From Pseudomonadota bacterium (lineage in GTDB: Bacteria > Pseudomonadota > Gammaproteobacteria > Xanthomonadales > Xanthomonadaceae): 64,000 nucleotides of DNA. The first letter of the stretch is position 1, and each line of letters begins with the position of its first letter. The notes beneath the pieces were generated by a model. The model had not been told where the DNA came from, did no database searches, and saw nothing but the letters and a program-made list of their open reading frames with translations. Location of the stretch: NCBI GenBank assembly GCA_023390905.1, contig JAEWBY010000011.1, positions 62,001-126,000 on the forward strand, given 5' to 3'. A program made the position numbers and the translations under genes. This document shows, in pieces, positions 18,960 to 27,093 of this stretch.

Positions 18960-19840
18960 AACCCGGCCTGAAAATTGGACTTGCCATCGCGTTGGCGCTG
19001 CTGGTTTTGGGCGCGGAGGCGCAGAATATTGTGGACGACGCACCGAAATGGTCTGGTTACCATGTGTTTGGTGCCGAAGCGGTGTACGCCGGAAGCACGG
19101 TGCCGCATGACAAAAGCAAGGGCGGTTTGGTGCCGCTGTATGTGGGCCAGTATTTGGTCTGGGGCTCGGGCGTTCGAGGCGAATATGCGCACGATACTTA
19201 CTCAGCAAGTCGCCGGTCGGCTCCTCAAGGCGCAGTGCTGGCGCTCTGGTCCGCATATGAAGCTAGCGATGAAAGGGCTTTTGATGAAGAATGGGGAGCG
19301 GAATTACCCGTCCTCATCAACAAGCGCTATTACTACGTCGCCGCTCGTCCCGAAGAACTGATTCCATACCCGCCCAAGTCGAGAGGGCATCAGTACTACG
19401 GAATTTATGTTTCGGTCGGCGGCGTGGTGGTGAGCGATGCCGGCCTGCGACTCGAGGACGCGGCGCAGGCGCGTCACTACAGCGAAGGCAGGCGTAATCC
19501 GGTGTCACGCCACGCGTTCGGTCGCGAAGACACGCTGTACTACAAGTTGCTCTCGCGCAACGCGCAATCGCCCTCGATTCTTGATGACACCTCCGTCTGG
19601 CACACATTGCCGGGCGTGGCCATCACCGAGGCGCAGTACATGGAGATGTCGTTGTGCAGCCCGGTGGATTTCCAGCATGCCAATGGCGGCAATTGCCGCG
19701 TATTCCTCAGCGAAGGCGACCCGGACCTGACGCCGGAGCAGCGTGCGTATGTCCGTCAGCACCCGGTCACGCGCGAAGACATCAAGGCACTCATCGCGTG
19801 GAAGACCAAAATCTATCGTCGCGGTCGGCGGTGGCAGTGA
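18956..19840 (+). CDS. Exported putative immunity protein 2 (paralogue)
   Basis: A 294-residue exported protein with a signal peptide ending near GAEAQ. The GTG start at 18956 overlaps the stop of the duplicated lipase tail. It is clearly homologous to the preceding gene along its whole length, but identity is uneven. From INKRYYYVAARPEELIPYPP to the end the two are nearly identical in protein and DNA. The N-terminal part and the central loop (YEASDERAFDEEWGAELPV here versus YELEDRAYGLREPLSF) differ and contain a small indel. It could protect against a related lipase variant or be a spare copy; no recognised domain. Confidence 0.8.
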   Translation: MKPGLKIGLAIALALLVLGAEAQNIVDDAPKWSGYHVFGAEAVYAGSTVPHDKSKGGLVPLYVGQYLVWGSGVRGEYAHDTYSASRRSAPQGAVLALWSAYEASDERAFDEEWGAELPVLINKRYYYVAARPEELIPYPPKSRGHQYYGIYVSVGGVVVSDAGLRLEDAAQARHYSEGRRNPVSRHAFGREDTLYYKLLSRNAQSPSILDDTSVWHTLPGVAITEAQYMEMSLCSPVDFQHANGGNCRVFLSEGDPDLTPEQRAYVRQHPVTREDIKALIAWKTKIYRRGRRWQ

Positions 19841-19884
19841 ATGCATCTTCGTGCAAGTCGAAAAATCAAGTTTTGCACGCCACA

Positions 19885-19997
19885 GAGAAGGAACGTTCTG
19901 GAATTTGCCAGCGAACTCCAGAAAATCCGGCGCATCGGTCATGCGTCTTCGCCAGTTCGTCGCTGGGCGTGAGGGTGGAAGAAGTTGAACCGGAGCA
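19885..19997 (+). pseudogene. Decayed internal fragment of a lipase (DUF2235) gene
   Basis: This stretch aligns by eye with lipase positions about 17733-17860: GAGAAGGAA, then TTCTGGAATTTTGCC-like, GGCGAATTCCAGAAAA-like, CATCGGTCATGCG-like and GTGGAA-like blocks in the same order. Small indels and substitutions destroy the reading frame. It lies 45 bp after the second immunity gene and is followed by unrelated sequence to the next gene. It is probably the remnant of a further effector copy and marks the downstream edge of the island. Confidence 0.7.
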
Positions 19998-20062
19998 CTT
20001 GCTGCGGGCAGTGAGCACCCGTCCCTACTCAAGGCCTGAACGGTCCACGGGCGAGCACCCGC

Positions 20063-20881
20063 TCACCCCGCCAACCTCTCCAGCAACGCCATCGCCGCAG
20101 CCGGGTTGCGTTCCTTTGCCGCGCTGATGAAATAGACGAAAACATCGCGCGGCTTGCCGGTGGAGTGCAGTGCGCCGACATGCGGAAGGTCTTCCGGGTC
20201 TCCGCCTTCGGCCCACGTCTGCGCGTGCCTGGCCCAGGTCTTCAGTTCGCCGGCAGGGTAGCCGGTGGCGACATCGCTGCGCGAGCGCATCAGCCGCGCG
20301 TAAACGAAATCGGTGGTGATGTCGGCGTAGCTCGGGTGTTCGTCCGAATCAGTGAAGACGGTCGCCACGCGGTGTGCGCGCGCGAGCTTGAGGAAGGCCG
20401 GGGTGATGAACGCCGGATCGCGCACGTCGAGCACGTGGCGCAGTCGGCGGCCGCCGGCTTCCTCGGGCAGCAGTTCGAGGAAATCGGCGAAATCCTCCGC
20501 CACCAGCTTGCGTCCGGATTCGAACTGCCACACCAGCGGGCCGAGCTTGTCGCCGAGTTCGATGATGCCGCCGATGAAATCCTCGATCCGGCTGCCGGTG
20601 CCGCCGAGCTTGCGTGACTGGGTGATCTGCTTGGGCGCCTTGGCCGAGAAGAGGAAGCCTTCCGGCGTTTCATCACGCCACTTGGCGTAGGTCGCCGGTT
20701 GCTGCGCACCGTAGTAGGTGCCGTTGATTTCGATCGCGGTGACGTGGCGGCTGGCGAATTCCAGTTCCCGGCGCTGCACCAGTCCGGCCGGATAGAAGTT
20801 GTTGCGCCACGGCGCGAATACCCAGCCGCCGATGCCCACGCGGATGCGGCTCTGGCTCGCTTGCGGAAAGAGATCGGCCAT
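20063..20881 (-). CDS. DUF72 family protein (YecE-like)
   Basis: A 272-residue protein of the DUF72/YecE family, TIM-barrel-like proteins of unclear biochemical role found in most bacteria. Family features seen: RVGIGGWVFAPWRNNFYP at residues 13-30, EINGTYYG, FSAKAPKQIT, LVWQF (the LGPxLxQF position), and a late Y-F motif VYFISAAKERNPAAAM. Stop and start are clean and the neighbours point away or lie in the same direction; the VOC gene just upstream (stop at 20896, 14 bp away) is likely co-transcribed. No function is asserted. Confidence 0.85.
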   Translation of the reverse strand: MADLFPQASQSRIRVGIGGWVFAPWRNNFYPAGLVQRRELEFASRHVTAIEINGTYYGAQQPATYAKWRDETPEGFLFSAKAPKQITQSRKLGGTGSRIEDFIGGIIELGDKLGPLVWQFESGRKLVAEDFADFLELLPEEAGGRRLRHVLDVRDPAFITPAFLKLARAHRVATVFTDSDEHPSYADITTDFVYARLMRSRSDVATGYPAGELKTWARHAQTWAEGGDPEDLPHVGALHSTGKPRDVFVYFISAAKERNPAAAMALLERLAG

Positions 20882-20895
20882 CGCGTGCGTCCTGA

Positions 20896-21321
20896 TCAGA
20901 TCGTCCAGGGATCATAGCTGCCGAACCACCACAGGTGTCCCTCCGGATCCTTGCAGGCATAGCCGCGCCCGCCATAGTCCTGGTCGGCCAGTTCGATCAC
21001 GATGCGAGCTCCGGTAGCCTTCGCGCGCGCGTAGTGCGCGTCCGCATCACTGACCACCACGCAGGCGCTCTGGGTTTCGCGATCGCCGATGGCGTCCGGC
21101 TGGACGATGTGCGCGCCCCATTCGCCGCCGCCGCTGGCCGAGCCCAGCATGATCATGCCGTTGCCGAAACTCAGCTGTGCGTGATGGACGGTATCACCGT
21201 CGGCGTACACGGCATGGCGCTCGAAGCCGAAGGCTTCGCACAGCCAGTCGATGGCGGCCGCGGCATCGCGGTAGCGCAGGCAGGGAATGATGGTCGCGGT
21301 CGTGCGGGCAGCCAAGCTCAT
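20896..21321 (-). CDS. VOC-superfamily (glyoxalase-like) protein
   Basis: A 141-residue protein with the paired beta-alpha-beta-beta-beta fold of the vicinal oxygen chelate family. Visible are IPCLRYRDAAAAIDWLCEAF near the start, MIMLGSASGG in the middle, and GGRGYACKDPEGHLWWFGSY at the end, the typical closing segment of glyoxalase/bleomycin-resistance proteins. The start at 21321 has GGAG 7 nt upstream, so longer in-frame starts are rejected. It is upstream of the DUF72 gene by 14 bp on the same strand. Substrate unknown. Confidence 0.85.
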   Translation of the reverse strand: MSLAARTTATIIPCLRYRDAAAAIDWLCEAFGFERHAVYADGDTVHHAQLSFGNGMIMLGSASGGGEWGAHIVQPDAIGDRETQSACVVVSDADAHYARAKATGARIVIELADQDYGGRGYACKDPEGHLWWFGSYDPWTI

Positions 21322-21460
21322 GCGGATCTCCGGGTCAAGCCGGGGGGGATGGGATGGTGAAACCCGTCGGGCACACTGTGAGTGCATGAACATTGAGATA
21401 TCGTGACGGCCTCGGGATCCGGCTTCGCGGCCGCGTCCTTCCCCCCAACCCGGACTCCCC

Positions 21461-22498
21461 ATGCGCCTGCCTGGACGCGTTCTCCTGCTGGCCGCGCTGG
21501 CGCTGTGCAGCGCCCACGCCGCCGCCCGCGACTACTGCAACGAAGCCACCGATCTGCCACCGACCGTCAATTTCCGCGTCGACAACGATCTGTTCGGCAA
21601 CCAGGATCAGGGCTACAGCAACGGCGTCATGCTGACCCTGGTGTCTCCCAACCTGAAGGACTACACCGATGATCCCTGCCTGCCGCGACTGGCCCGATGG
21701 ATCAACCGGCACCTGGATGCGCTGACGCCGCAGGGATTCGAGCAGCAGAACATGGTGGTGGGTTTCGGCCATGGCATCTTCACCCCGCAGGATCCGACCC
21801 GCCGCGACGTCATCGAAGATGACCGCCCCTATGCCGGCGTGCTGCTGGCGAGCCTGGGCTACAACGCGCGGAACGGCAACGATCTGCGCACCACGCAGTT
21901 GCAGTTCGGCCTGGTCGGGCCGTCCGCGCTCGGCAAGCAGGTGCAGCGCGAAGTCCACAAGATGCTCAGTGGCGAGCAGTTCCAGGGCTGGGACAACCAG
22001 TTGCGCGACGAACCGGTGTTCCGTCTGGTCCACGAGCGGATGGAGCGCATCGAGCCGCAGGCCGATGGCATCTGGAGCTGGGACGCGGTCACCCACTGGG
22101 GCGGCACGCTGGGCAACCTGAGCACGTACGCCAACGGCGGTGTCGAGTTCCGCTTTGGCCGCTACCTGCCCAACGATTTCGGGAGCACGCCGCTACGGCC
22201 GGCCGGTGAAAACACCGCGCCGACCGGAAGCCGCATTCCGCGGCACGTGGTCGGCTTCCATATGTTCCTGACCAGCGACGTGCGCTGGGTGCTGCATGAC
22301 ATCACCCTGGACGGCAATACCTTCAAGGACAGCCACAGCGTGGACAAGCGGAATTTCGTGGCCGAATACGGCTACGGCATGGCACTGATGTACGGCCGCT
22401 GGAAATTCGCGCTCGCCCGCTACCACCGTACCCGCGAATTCGACACCCAGCGCGAACGTCCGGTGTTCGGCAGCTTCACCATCAGTCGGCAGTTCTGA
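21461..22498 (+). CDS. LpxR-like outer-membrane lipid A deacylase
   Basis: A 345-residue outer-membrane beta-barrel of the LpxR (DUF2219) family, members of which remove the 3'-acyloxyacyl group of lipid A. The signal peptide ends near AHAAA. Family motifs follow: FRVDNDLFGNQDQGYSNGV (residues about 34-52), GFGHGIFTPQD, and DDRPYAGVLLASLGYN. It ends in phenylalanine (SRQF), as expected for Bam-dependent barrels. Deacylase activity on lipid A is a family-level expectation, not shown here. It is monocistronic and convergent with a DUF885 gene. Confidence 0.82.
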   Translation: MRLPGRVLLLAALALCSAHAAARDYCNEATDLPPTVNFRVDNDLFGNQDQGYSNGVMLTLVSPNLKDYTDDPCLPRLARWINRHLDALTPQGFEQQNMVVGFGHGIFTPQDPTRRDVIEDDRPYAGVLLASLGYNARNGNDLRTTQLQFGLVGPSALGKQVQREVHKMLSGEQFQGWDNQLRDEPVFRLVHERMERIEPQADGIWSWDAVTHWGGTLGNLSTYANGGVEFRFGRYLPNDFGSTPLRPAGENTAPTGSRIPRHVVGFHMFLTSDVRWVLHDITLDGNTFKDSHSVDKRNFVAEYGYGMALMYGRWKFALARYHRTREFDTQRERPVFGSFTISRQF

Positions 22499-22525
22499 GG
22501 CGCCGGGAACGGGCAACCGAGAACC

Positions 22526-22559
22526 GGTAACCGGAGCGGCGATCCGGCTACCGGTTACC
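22526..22559. terminator. Palindrome between converging genes (terminator or intergenic repeat)
   Basis: GGTAACCGG at 22526-22534 pairs with CCGGTTACC at 22551-22559 around a 16-nt GC-rich loop that can itself pair in part. The 85-bp spacer is built of short related words (ACCGGTAACCGG, GGCTACCGGTTACC, ATTACCGGCT). Similar words (CCGGTTACCGGCTACC) recur at about 62577-62592. No U-tract. It probably serves both the lpxR-like and DUF885 transcripts. Confidence 0.5.
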
Positions 22560-22583
22560 CATTACCGGCTCCCGATCCCGGCT

Positions 22584-24395
22584 CTACTTGATCGGCTCAT
22601 CCAGCATCAGTTCGCGCACGAAGCGCACGGGCGGGGCGCCGTAGGAGAGCACCTGATCGTGGTAGGCCTTGGCGTTGAACTTGTCGCCAAGCCTGGCTTC
22701 CATCGCCTTGCGCAGATCGAAGTGTTCCTGCGCGCCGACGAAGTAGGTCGGCAACTGCGCCGAGCTCAGTTGCGCGCGCACCCATTTGCCGGCGGCTTCG
22801 CGTTCCTGCTGGAAAGTCTGGCGCACCATCAGATCCATGGCCTGTTCGCGGCTCCATCCGTCCACGTGCACGCCCTGATCCAGGATCGCATTGCCGATCG
22901 TGCGCAGGTAGAACTTCAGTTGCACCAGGCGGAACAGCGGATCGTTGTCGAGGTAACCGGCGTCGGCCATCATCCGCTCGGTGTAGACCGCCCAGCCCTC
23001 GGCGAACAGGCCCGAGCGCAGCACGCCGCGCAGCGTGCTGGGGAACTTGGCCGAATGCCAGCCTTCCAGATAATGCCCCGGCGTGCCCTCGTGGATGCTC
23101 AGCAGGTGGATCATGCGGCTGTTGTATTCGCGCAGGAACGAATCCACCTGCGCCTGCGTCCAATCCTCGGGAATCGGCGAAATCGCGTAGAACGTCTTGA
23201 GGTTCTTGTCGAGCGGGCCGGGTGAATCGCAATAGGCCACGGCCACGCCGCGCTGGAACTCCGGCATCTCGATGATGTCCACCGGCGCGTCGGGCAGGGT
23301 GACCAGATCCTTGGCGCGCACGAAATCGGTGGCCGACTTCAGCGCGGCCTCGGCATCCGGCACGACCTTGTCGCGCGCCGGACGCTCGGCGTACGCCAGT
23401 TCGAGTGCGGCTTCGATCGCCTTCTGCTGCTGATCATCGCTGGGCTGGTCGGGCATCACCGGCGCACCCGGACGATCCTTCAGCACCTGCCGCGCGATGC
23501 CGTACATCTGTTCGCGCACGCGATGCAGTTCGTTCTCCGCACGCTGCTTGATCTCCGCGCGCGAAAGCGAGGACACCAGCGCGAACTTGAGCTTCTGATC
23601 GTAAAGTTTCTCGCCGATGCGGAAATCGCCCTTGGCATTGGGCACCAGCGTGTGGTCCAGCCATTGCTGGTGTTCGGCGACGGCCTTCTTCAGTGTTTCG
23701 GTGGCGGCCGCCAACCGTTGCTGATCGGCCTGCGGCAGTTCCTTCGCATGCGGGGTGATGAAGGTATCGACGATGTCGAGGATGCCGGCGTTCTGCTTGG
23801 CCACGGTCTGCGCATGGATCAACGGCACGCGCGCCGGGTCCAGATTCGCGCGTGCCTGCGCAAGCAGTTGCGGGATCTGCTCCATGCGCTGGATCGCCGA
23901 ACCGATGCGCTCGGGCAGCGGCGCGAATTCGCGCGCCATCAGGTTGTACAGCGCACCGCCGGCGATGCCGTTGTAGACCTGCGGATCCCACGCCCAGCTT
24001 TGCAGGGTCTCGTTGCTCCACAGGTCGTACTGCAACTGGTTGCGCAGGATCGCTGCATCGACCTGGTTTTCGCGCGACAGCTTGGCCGCATCCAGTGCGT
24101 CGAGCTCGGCCAGCATGCGGCGGCTGAACTCCATGCTCTTCTGGCGACCCGCCTCGCTCAGATCATCGATGCGTGCGTCGTAGCGGTGTTCGCCGATCTG
24201 CGTGGCCGACACCGGCGAGAGTTCGAGCCAGCCGTCGAGCGCGCGCCGGGAGAGATCGGCGAACTTCGCATCGGCCGCTGCGTCCGTCGGGGCGGCGGTC
24301 GTGGCGGGGAGCGCGACGCCGGCGGCCGGCGGTTCGGTCTTCTGGCATGCGGCCAGGCTGGAGACGAGGGCAAGGGCAAGCAGGCTGGGACGCAT
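22584..24395 (-). CDS. DUF885 family lipoprotein (putative metallopeptidase)
   Basis: A 603-residue predicted lipoprotein: signal peptide MRPSLLALALVSSLAAC with the acylated Cys at 17, then a low-complexity linker and a long helical DUF885 domain. The HEGTPGH motif in the LLSIHEGTPGHYLEGW region resembles an HExxH-like zinc site of gluzincin-type peptidases, and a second YTERMMADAGY block follows, as in that family. Activity is therefore probably proteolytic or hydrolytic in the periplasm, on an unknown substrate. The start at 24395 is chosen because it begins the signal peptide directly; an in-frame ATG at 24461 would precede it with an untypical 22 residues. Confidence 0.85.
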   Translation of the reverse strand: MRPSLLALALVSSLAACQKTEPPAAGVALPATTAAPTDAAADAKFADLSRRALDGWLELSPVSATQIGEHRYDARIDDLSEAGRQKSMEFSRRMLAELDALDAAKLSRENQVDAAILRNQLQYDLWSNETLQSWAWDPQVYNGIAGGALYNLMAREFAPLPERIGSAIQRMEQIPQLLAQARANLDPARVPLIHAQTVAKQNAGILDIVDTFITPHAKELPQADQQRLAAATETLKKAVAEHQQWLDHTLVPNAKGDFRIGEKLYDQKLKFALVSSLSRAEIKQRAENELHRVREQMYGIARQVLKDRPGAPVMPDQPSDDQQQKAIEAALELAYAERPARDKVVPDAEAALKSATDFVRAKDLVTLPDAPVDIIEMPEFQRGVAVAYCDSPGPLDKNLKTFYAISPIPEDWTQAQVDSFLREYNSRMIHLLSIHEGTPGHYLEGWHSAKFPSTLRGVLRSGLFAEGWAVYTERMMADAGYLDNDPLFRLVQLKFYLRTIGNAILDQGVHVDGWSREQAMDLMVRQTFQQEREAAGKWVRAQLSSAQLPTYFVGAQEHFDLRKAMEARLGDKFNAKAYHDQVLSYGAPPVRFVRELMLDEPIK

Positions 24396-24505
24396 GGCGA
24401 TTCTCGCGGCAGTGCAACAGGAAAGAACGAGCAGCATACGGAAGTGCTGCTGTCGCGGCATCCGCCATTGGATTACCCTTCGGCTTTTCCGGCCGGGGAA
24501 GGGCG

Positions 24506-24859
24506 ATGAAATACGAGGGAAGCTGCCATTGCGGCGGCGTGGCGTTCGAAGTGGAAACCGATGCGCCGATCAGCGAGGTCTATGACTGCAACTGTTCGAT
24601 GTGCCGGCGCCGCGGCGGATTGCTCTGGTTCGGCCCGCGATCGGCATTCCGGCTGACCACGGCCGAGCAGGATGTCGGCACCTACACATTCAACAAGCAT
24701 GTCATCCAGCATCACTTCTGCGGCCGCTGCGGCATTTCGCCATACGGCGAAGGCGACAATCCGAAGGCAGGCCCGATGGTCGCGATCAACGTGCGCTGCG
24801 TGCCCGCGATCGACCTGGCGACCCTGAAGATCACGCCGGTGGATGGCGCGAGTTTCTGA
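24506..24859 (+). CDS. GFA family (Mss4-like) zinc protein
   Basis: A 117-residue protein of the glutathione-dependent formaldehyde-activating (GFA) family. Zinc-binding cysteines stand in SCHCGGVAFE, CNCSMCRRRGG and FCGRCGISPYGEG, the standard arrangement. Despite the name, most members have not been tied to formaldehyde. The ATG at 24506 has GGGAAGG directly upstream; earlier in-frame starts overlap the divergent lipoprotein gene and are rejected. It is convergent with the LysR gene. Confidence 0.87.
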   Translation: MKYEGSCHCGGVAFEVETDAPISEVYDCNCSMCRRRGGLLWFGPRSAFRLTTAEQDVGTYTFNKHVIQHHFCGRCGISPYGEGDNPKAGPMVAINVRCVPAIDLATLKITPVDGASF

Positions 24860-24874
24860 TGGTGCCGCACCGTC

Positions 24875-25801
24875 TCAGCCACGTTCGCGCGGTTGCGCGC
24901 CGGGCGGCAACGGTGTGCGCTCGTCCTGCGCTTCGCTGCGCAGCCAGTCGATGAAGATCATCACCGCCGGACGCGGCGGCTTGTGCGTGGGATACACCGC
25001 GTAATACGAAAAGCGCGCCTTCATCGCCGGGCCGGGCAACCGGATCAGTTCATCGCGTTGCAGGTACGGCTGCGCGATGACCTTGCGCGCGAGCGCCGCG
25101 CCGATGCCGTAGACACTGGCGCGCATGGCATCGGTGCTGTCGCTGAAGGTGTGCATTTCCGGCAATCGCAGGCCGCGCACGCCGGCCGCCCGGAACCAGT
25201 CGCGCCAACCCTGAAGCGCCAGATCGGTGACCAGCGGCAGGCGCGCGATATCGCGCGGTGACTGGATCCGATCCACGCCCGGCAGGCAGGGTGAGGCCAC
25301 CGGGAACATCTCGTCGTCCATCAGGAAATGCGCGGTCAGTCCCGGCCACTGGCCCGGCCCGTGGCGGATGCCCAGGTCGGGCCCGCCTTCATCGAAACGC
25401 GTGAGCGCGATACCGGTGTCCAGTTGCAGGCGGATGTGCGGGTGCAGTGCGGTGAAGCGCGGCAGCCGCGGCACCAGCCAGCAATAGGTCAGCGAATGGA
25501 GCGTGGTCAGCCGCAACACGCTCACGCCCTCGCTGTGCCGCAGGCTGGCGGCCACGCCCTCGATATCGCTCAGCGCCGCGGTGGCCGCGTCGGCCAGTTG
25601 CCGGCCTTCGGCGGTCAGCGTGACCCCGCGCGCATGGCGCTGGAACAACGCCACGTCGAGCAGCGATTCGAGCTTGCGGATGTGATGACTGACGGCGCTG
25701 GCGGTGAGGTGCAGTTCCTCGGCCGCGTGGGCGAAATTCTGGTGGCGCGCGGCGGCGGCGAACACGCCGAGAGCCGGCAGCAGCGCGGGACGCAGGTTCA
25801 T
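24875..25801 (-). CDS. LysR-type transcriptional regulator
   Basis: A 308-residue LysR regulator. The N-terminal winged helix-turn-helix lies at about 8-67 (FAHAAEELHLTASAVSHHI is the recognition region), and the periplasmic-binding-protein-like effector domain at about 92-300. Wording such as LPALGVFAAAARHQNFAHAA and SDSTDAMRASVYGIGAAL places it near the GcvA-like subgroup. It is divergent from the adjacent EamA exporter gene with about 100 bp between them, the usual layout when a LysR protein controls its neighbour. The inducer is unknown. Confidence 0.9.
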   Translation of the reverse strand: MNLRPALLPALGVFAAAARHQNFAHAAEELHLTASAVSHHIRKLESLLDVALFQRHARGVTLTAEGRQLADAATAALSDIEGVAASLRHSEGVSVLRLTTLHSLTYCWLVPRLPRFTALHPHIRLQLDTGIALTRFDEGGPDLGIRHGPGQWPGLTAHFLMDDEMFPVASPCLPGVDRIQSPRDIARLPLVTDLALQGWRDWFRAAGVRGLRLPEMHTFSDSTDAMRASVYGIGAALARKVIAQPYLQRDELIRLPGPAMKARFSYYAVYPTHKPPRPAVMIFIDWLRSEAQDERTPLPPGAQPRERG

Positions 25802-25902
25802 GGCGAGCCATCAATCAGATTTGTGGCTGGCGAGCATACTATGCGCTTGTGCCCGGCCATTGGCGCGACAGAATGGCCCAGACACAAACCGGATGAACGG
25901 CA

Positions 25903-26808
25903 ATGGCGGGCAATGGCGTGATGACGGAAACCCTGCAAGCCCCGGCCCAGGCGCGCGACTGGCGCACGCCGCTGGATCTGTTGCTGCTCGGCGCGATCTG
26001 GGGCAGCTCGTTCCTGTTCATGCGCATCGCCGCGCGGCCGTTCGGTGCGTTCGCGCTGGTGGACATCCGGCTGGTGCTGGGCGCGCTGGTGCTGCTGCCG
26101 TTCTTGTGGCGCGACCGCGCGCATTTCCGCCGTGGCATGTGGCCGAAGCTGGCGATCATCGGGCTGATCAACTCGGCCATTCCGTTCCTGCTGTTTGCCT
26201 GGGCCGCGCAGCGATCGCCTGCCGCCATCGGCGCGATCTGCAATGCGATGACGGTGTTGTTCGCCGCGTTGGTCGGGTTCTTGTTCTTCGGCGAAAAGAT
26301 CGGCGCGCGCCGTGCGATCGCCTTGCTGGTCGGCTTCGCGGGCGTGGTGGTGCTGGCCACGAGCAAGGCCGGTGGCCTGAGCGTGGGGATGGCGGTGATC
26401 GCCGGATCCACCGCGGCGCTGCTGTACGGCGTCGGGGTGAATCTGGTGCGGCGTCATCTGGCCGGCATTCCGCCGGCGGTGGCCGCGGCCGCCACGCTGG
26501 GCTGTGCGGCGCTGCTGCTCGTGCCGTTCGCGCTGACCCACTGGCCCGATCACGCGATCGCGCCGATCGCCTGGGGCAGTGCGATCGCCATCGGCGTGAT
26601 CTGCACCGGCTATGCATTCCTGCTGTATTACCGGCTGATCCAGCGCATCGGCCCGGCGCGCGCGGCCACGGTCACGTATCTGGTGCCGCTGTTCGGCGCG
26701 GCGTTCGCGTGGCTGTTCCTCGGCGAACCGGTCACGCCGGCCATGCTCGGCGCGGGCATCCTGATCCTCGGCAGTGTCGCCTTCAGTCAGCGGGCGCCCA
26801 AGCCATGA
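25903..26808 (+). CDS. EamA-family (DMT) exporter
   Basis: A 301-residue inner-membrane transporter with about ten helices in two EamA repeats (LLLGAIWGSSFLFMRIA and the second after about residue 160). Probably a metabolite or amino-acid exporter under control of the divergent LysR gene. The start is taken at 25903; an ATG at 25921 is possible and neither has a strong Shine-Dalgarno. The stop overlaps the ATG of the next small gene (ATGA at 26805-26808), so the two are translationally coupled. Confidence 0.87.
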   Translation: MAGNGVMTETLQAPAQARDWRTPLDLLLLGAIWGSSFLFMRIAARPFGAFALVDIRLVLGALVLLPFLWRDRAHFRRGMWPKLAIIGLINSAIPFLLFAWAAQRSPAAIGAICNAMTVLFAALVGFLFFGEKIGARRAIALLVGFAGVVVLATSKAGGLSVGMAVIAGSTAALLYGVGVNLVRRHLAGIPPAVAAAATLGCAALLLVPFALTHWPDHAIAPIAWGSAIAIGVICTGYAFLLYYRLIQRIGPARAATVTYLVPLFGAAFAWLFLGEPVTPAMLGAGILILGSVAFSQRAPKP

Positions 26809-27047
26809 GCGCGCAGCATCGGGTGGTGTTCGATTTCGAGATCGACTTCAGCAACGGCGGCGGTCTGCAGGGCCAAGACTTCCGGCTCGATATCGAGGGT
26901 GAAGACATCGATGATCAGGCGCTGGCCGATTACATCGTGCGCGATCTGCGGTTGCTAATGGTGGGTGAGGTCCGCATCCTGCACAAACGCATCATCGAGG
27001 AAGCGCACAAGCGATCGCGCCCGGATGATGCGCCGCACGCAGGATAA
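26805..27047 (+). CDS. Small acidic protein coupled to the EamA exporter, 80 aa
   Basis: An 80-residue cytoplasmic protein with no signal or membrane segment. Its ATG overlaps the exporter stop (ATGA), so it is likely real despite its size. The sequence is acidic at first (VVFDFEIDFSNGGGLQGQD, then DIEGEDIDDQALADYIVRDL) and basic later (HKRIIEEAHKRSR). I do not recognise the family and assign no function. The coupling suggests a role linked to the exporter, or merely shared transcription. Confidence 0.7.
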   Translation: MSAQHRVVFDFEIDFSNGGGLQGQDFRLDIEGEDIDDQALADYIVRDLRLLMVGEVRILHKRIIEEAHKRSRPDDAPHAG

Positions 27048-27067
27048 TCACGCAGGACGCTAGACTG

Positions 27068-27089
27068 GTCCTCTCGTGAACGAGAGGAC
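27068..27089 (+). promoter_or_regulatory. Hairpin that would cover the ribosome-binding site of the SGNH gene
   Basis: GTCCTCTCG (27068-27076), TGAA loop (27077-27080), CGAGAGGAC (27081-27089): a perfect 9-bp stem whose 3' arm contains the GAGAGGA Shine-Dalgarno for the ATG at 27094. When folded, the ribosome-binding site is paired, so translation may depend on melting, a bound factor, or coupling. Could also be coincidence. Confidence 0.5.
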
Positions 27090-27093
27090 TCCC

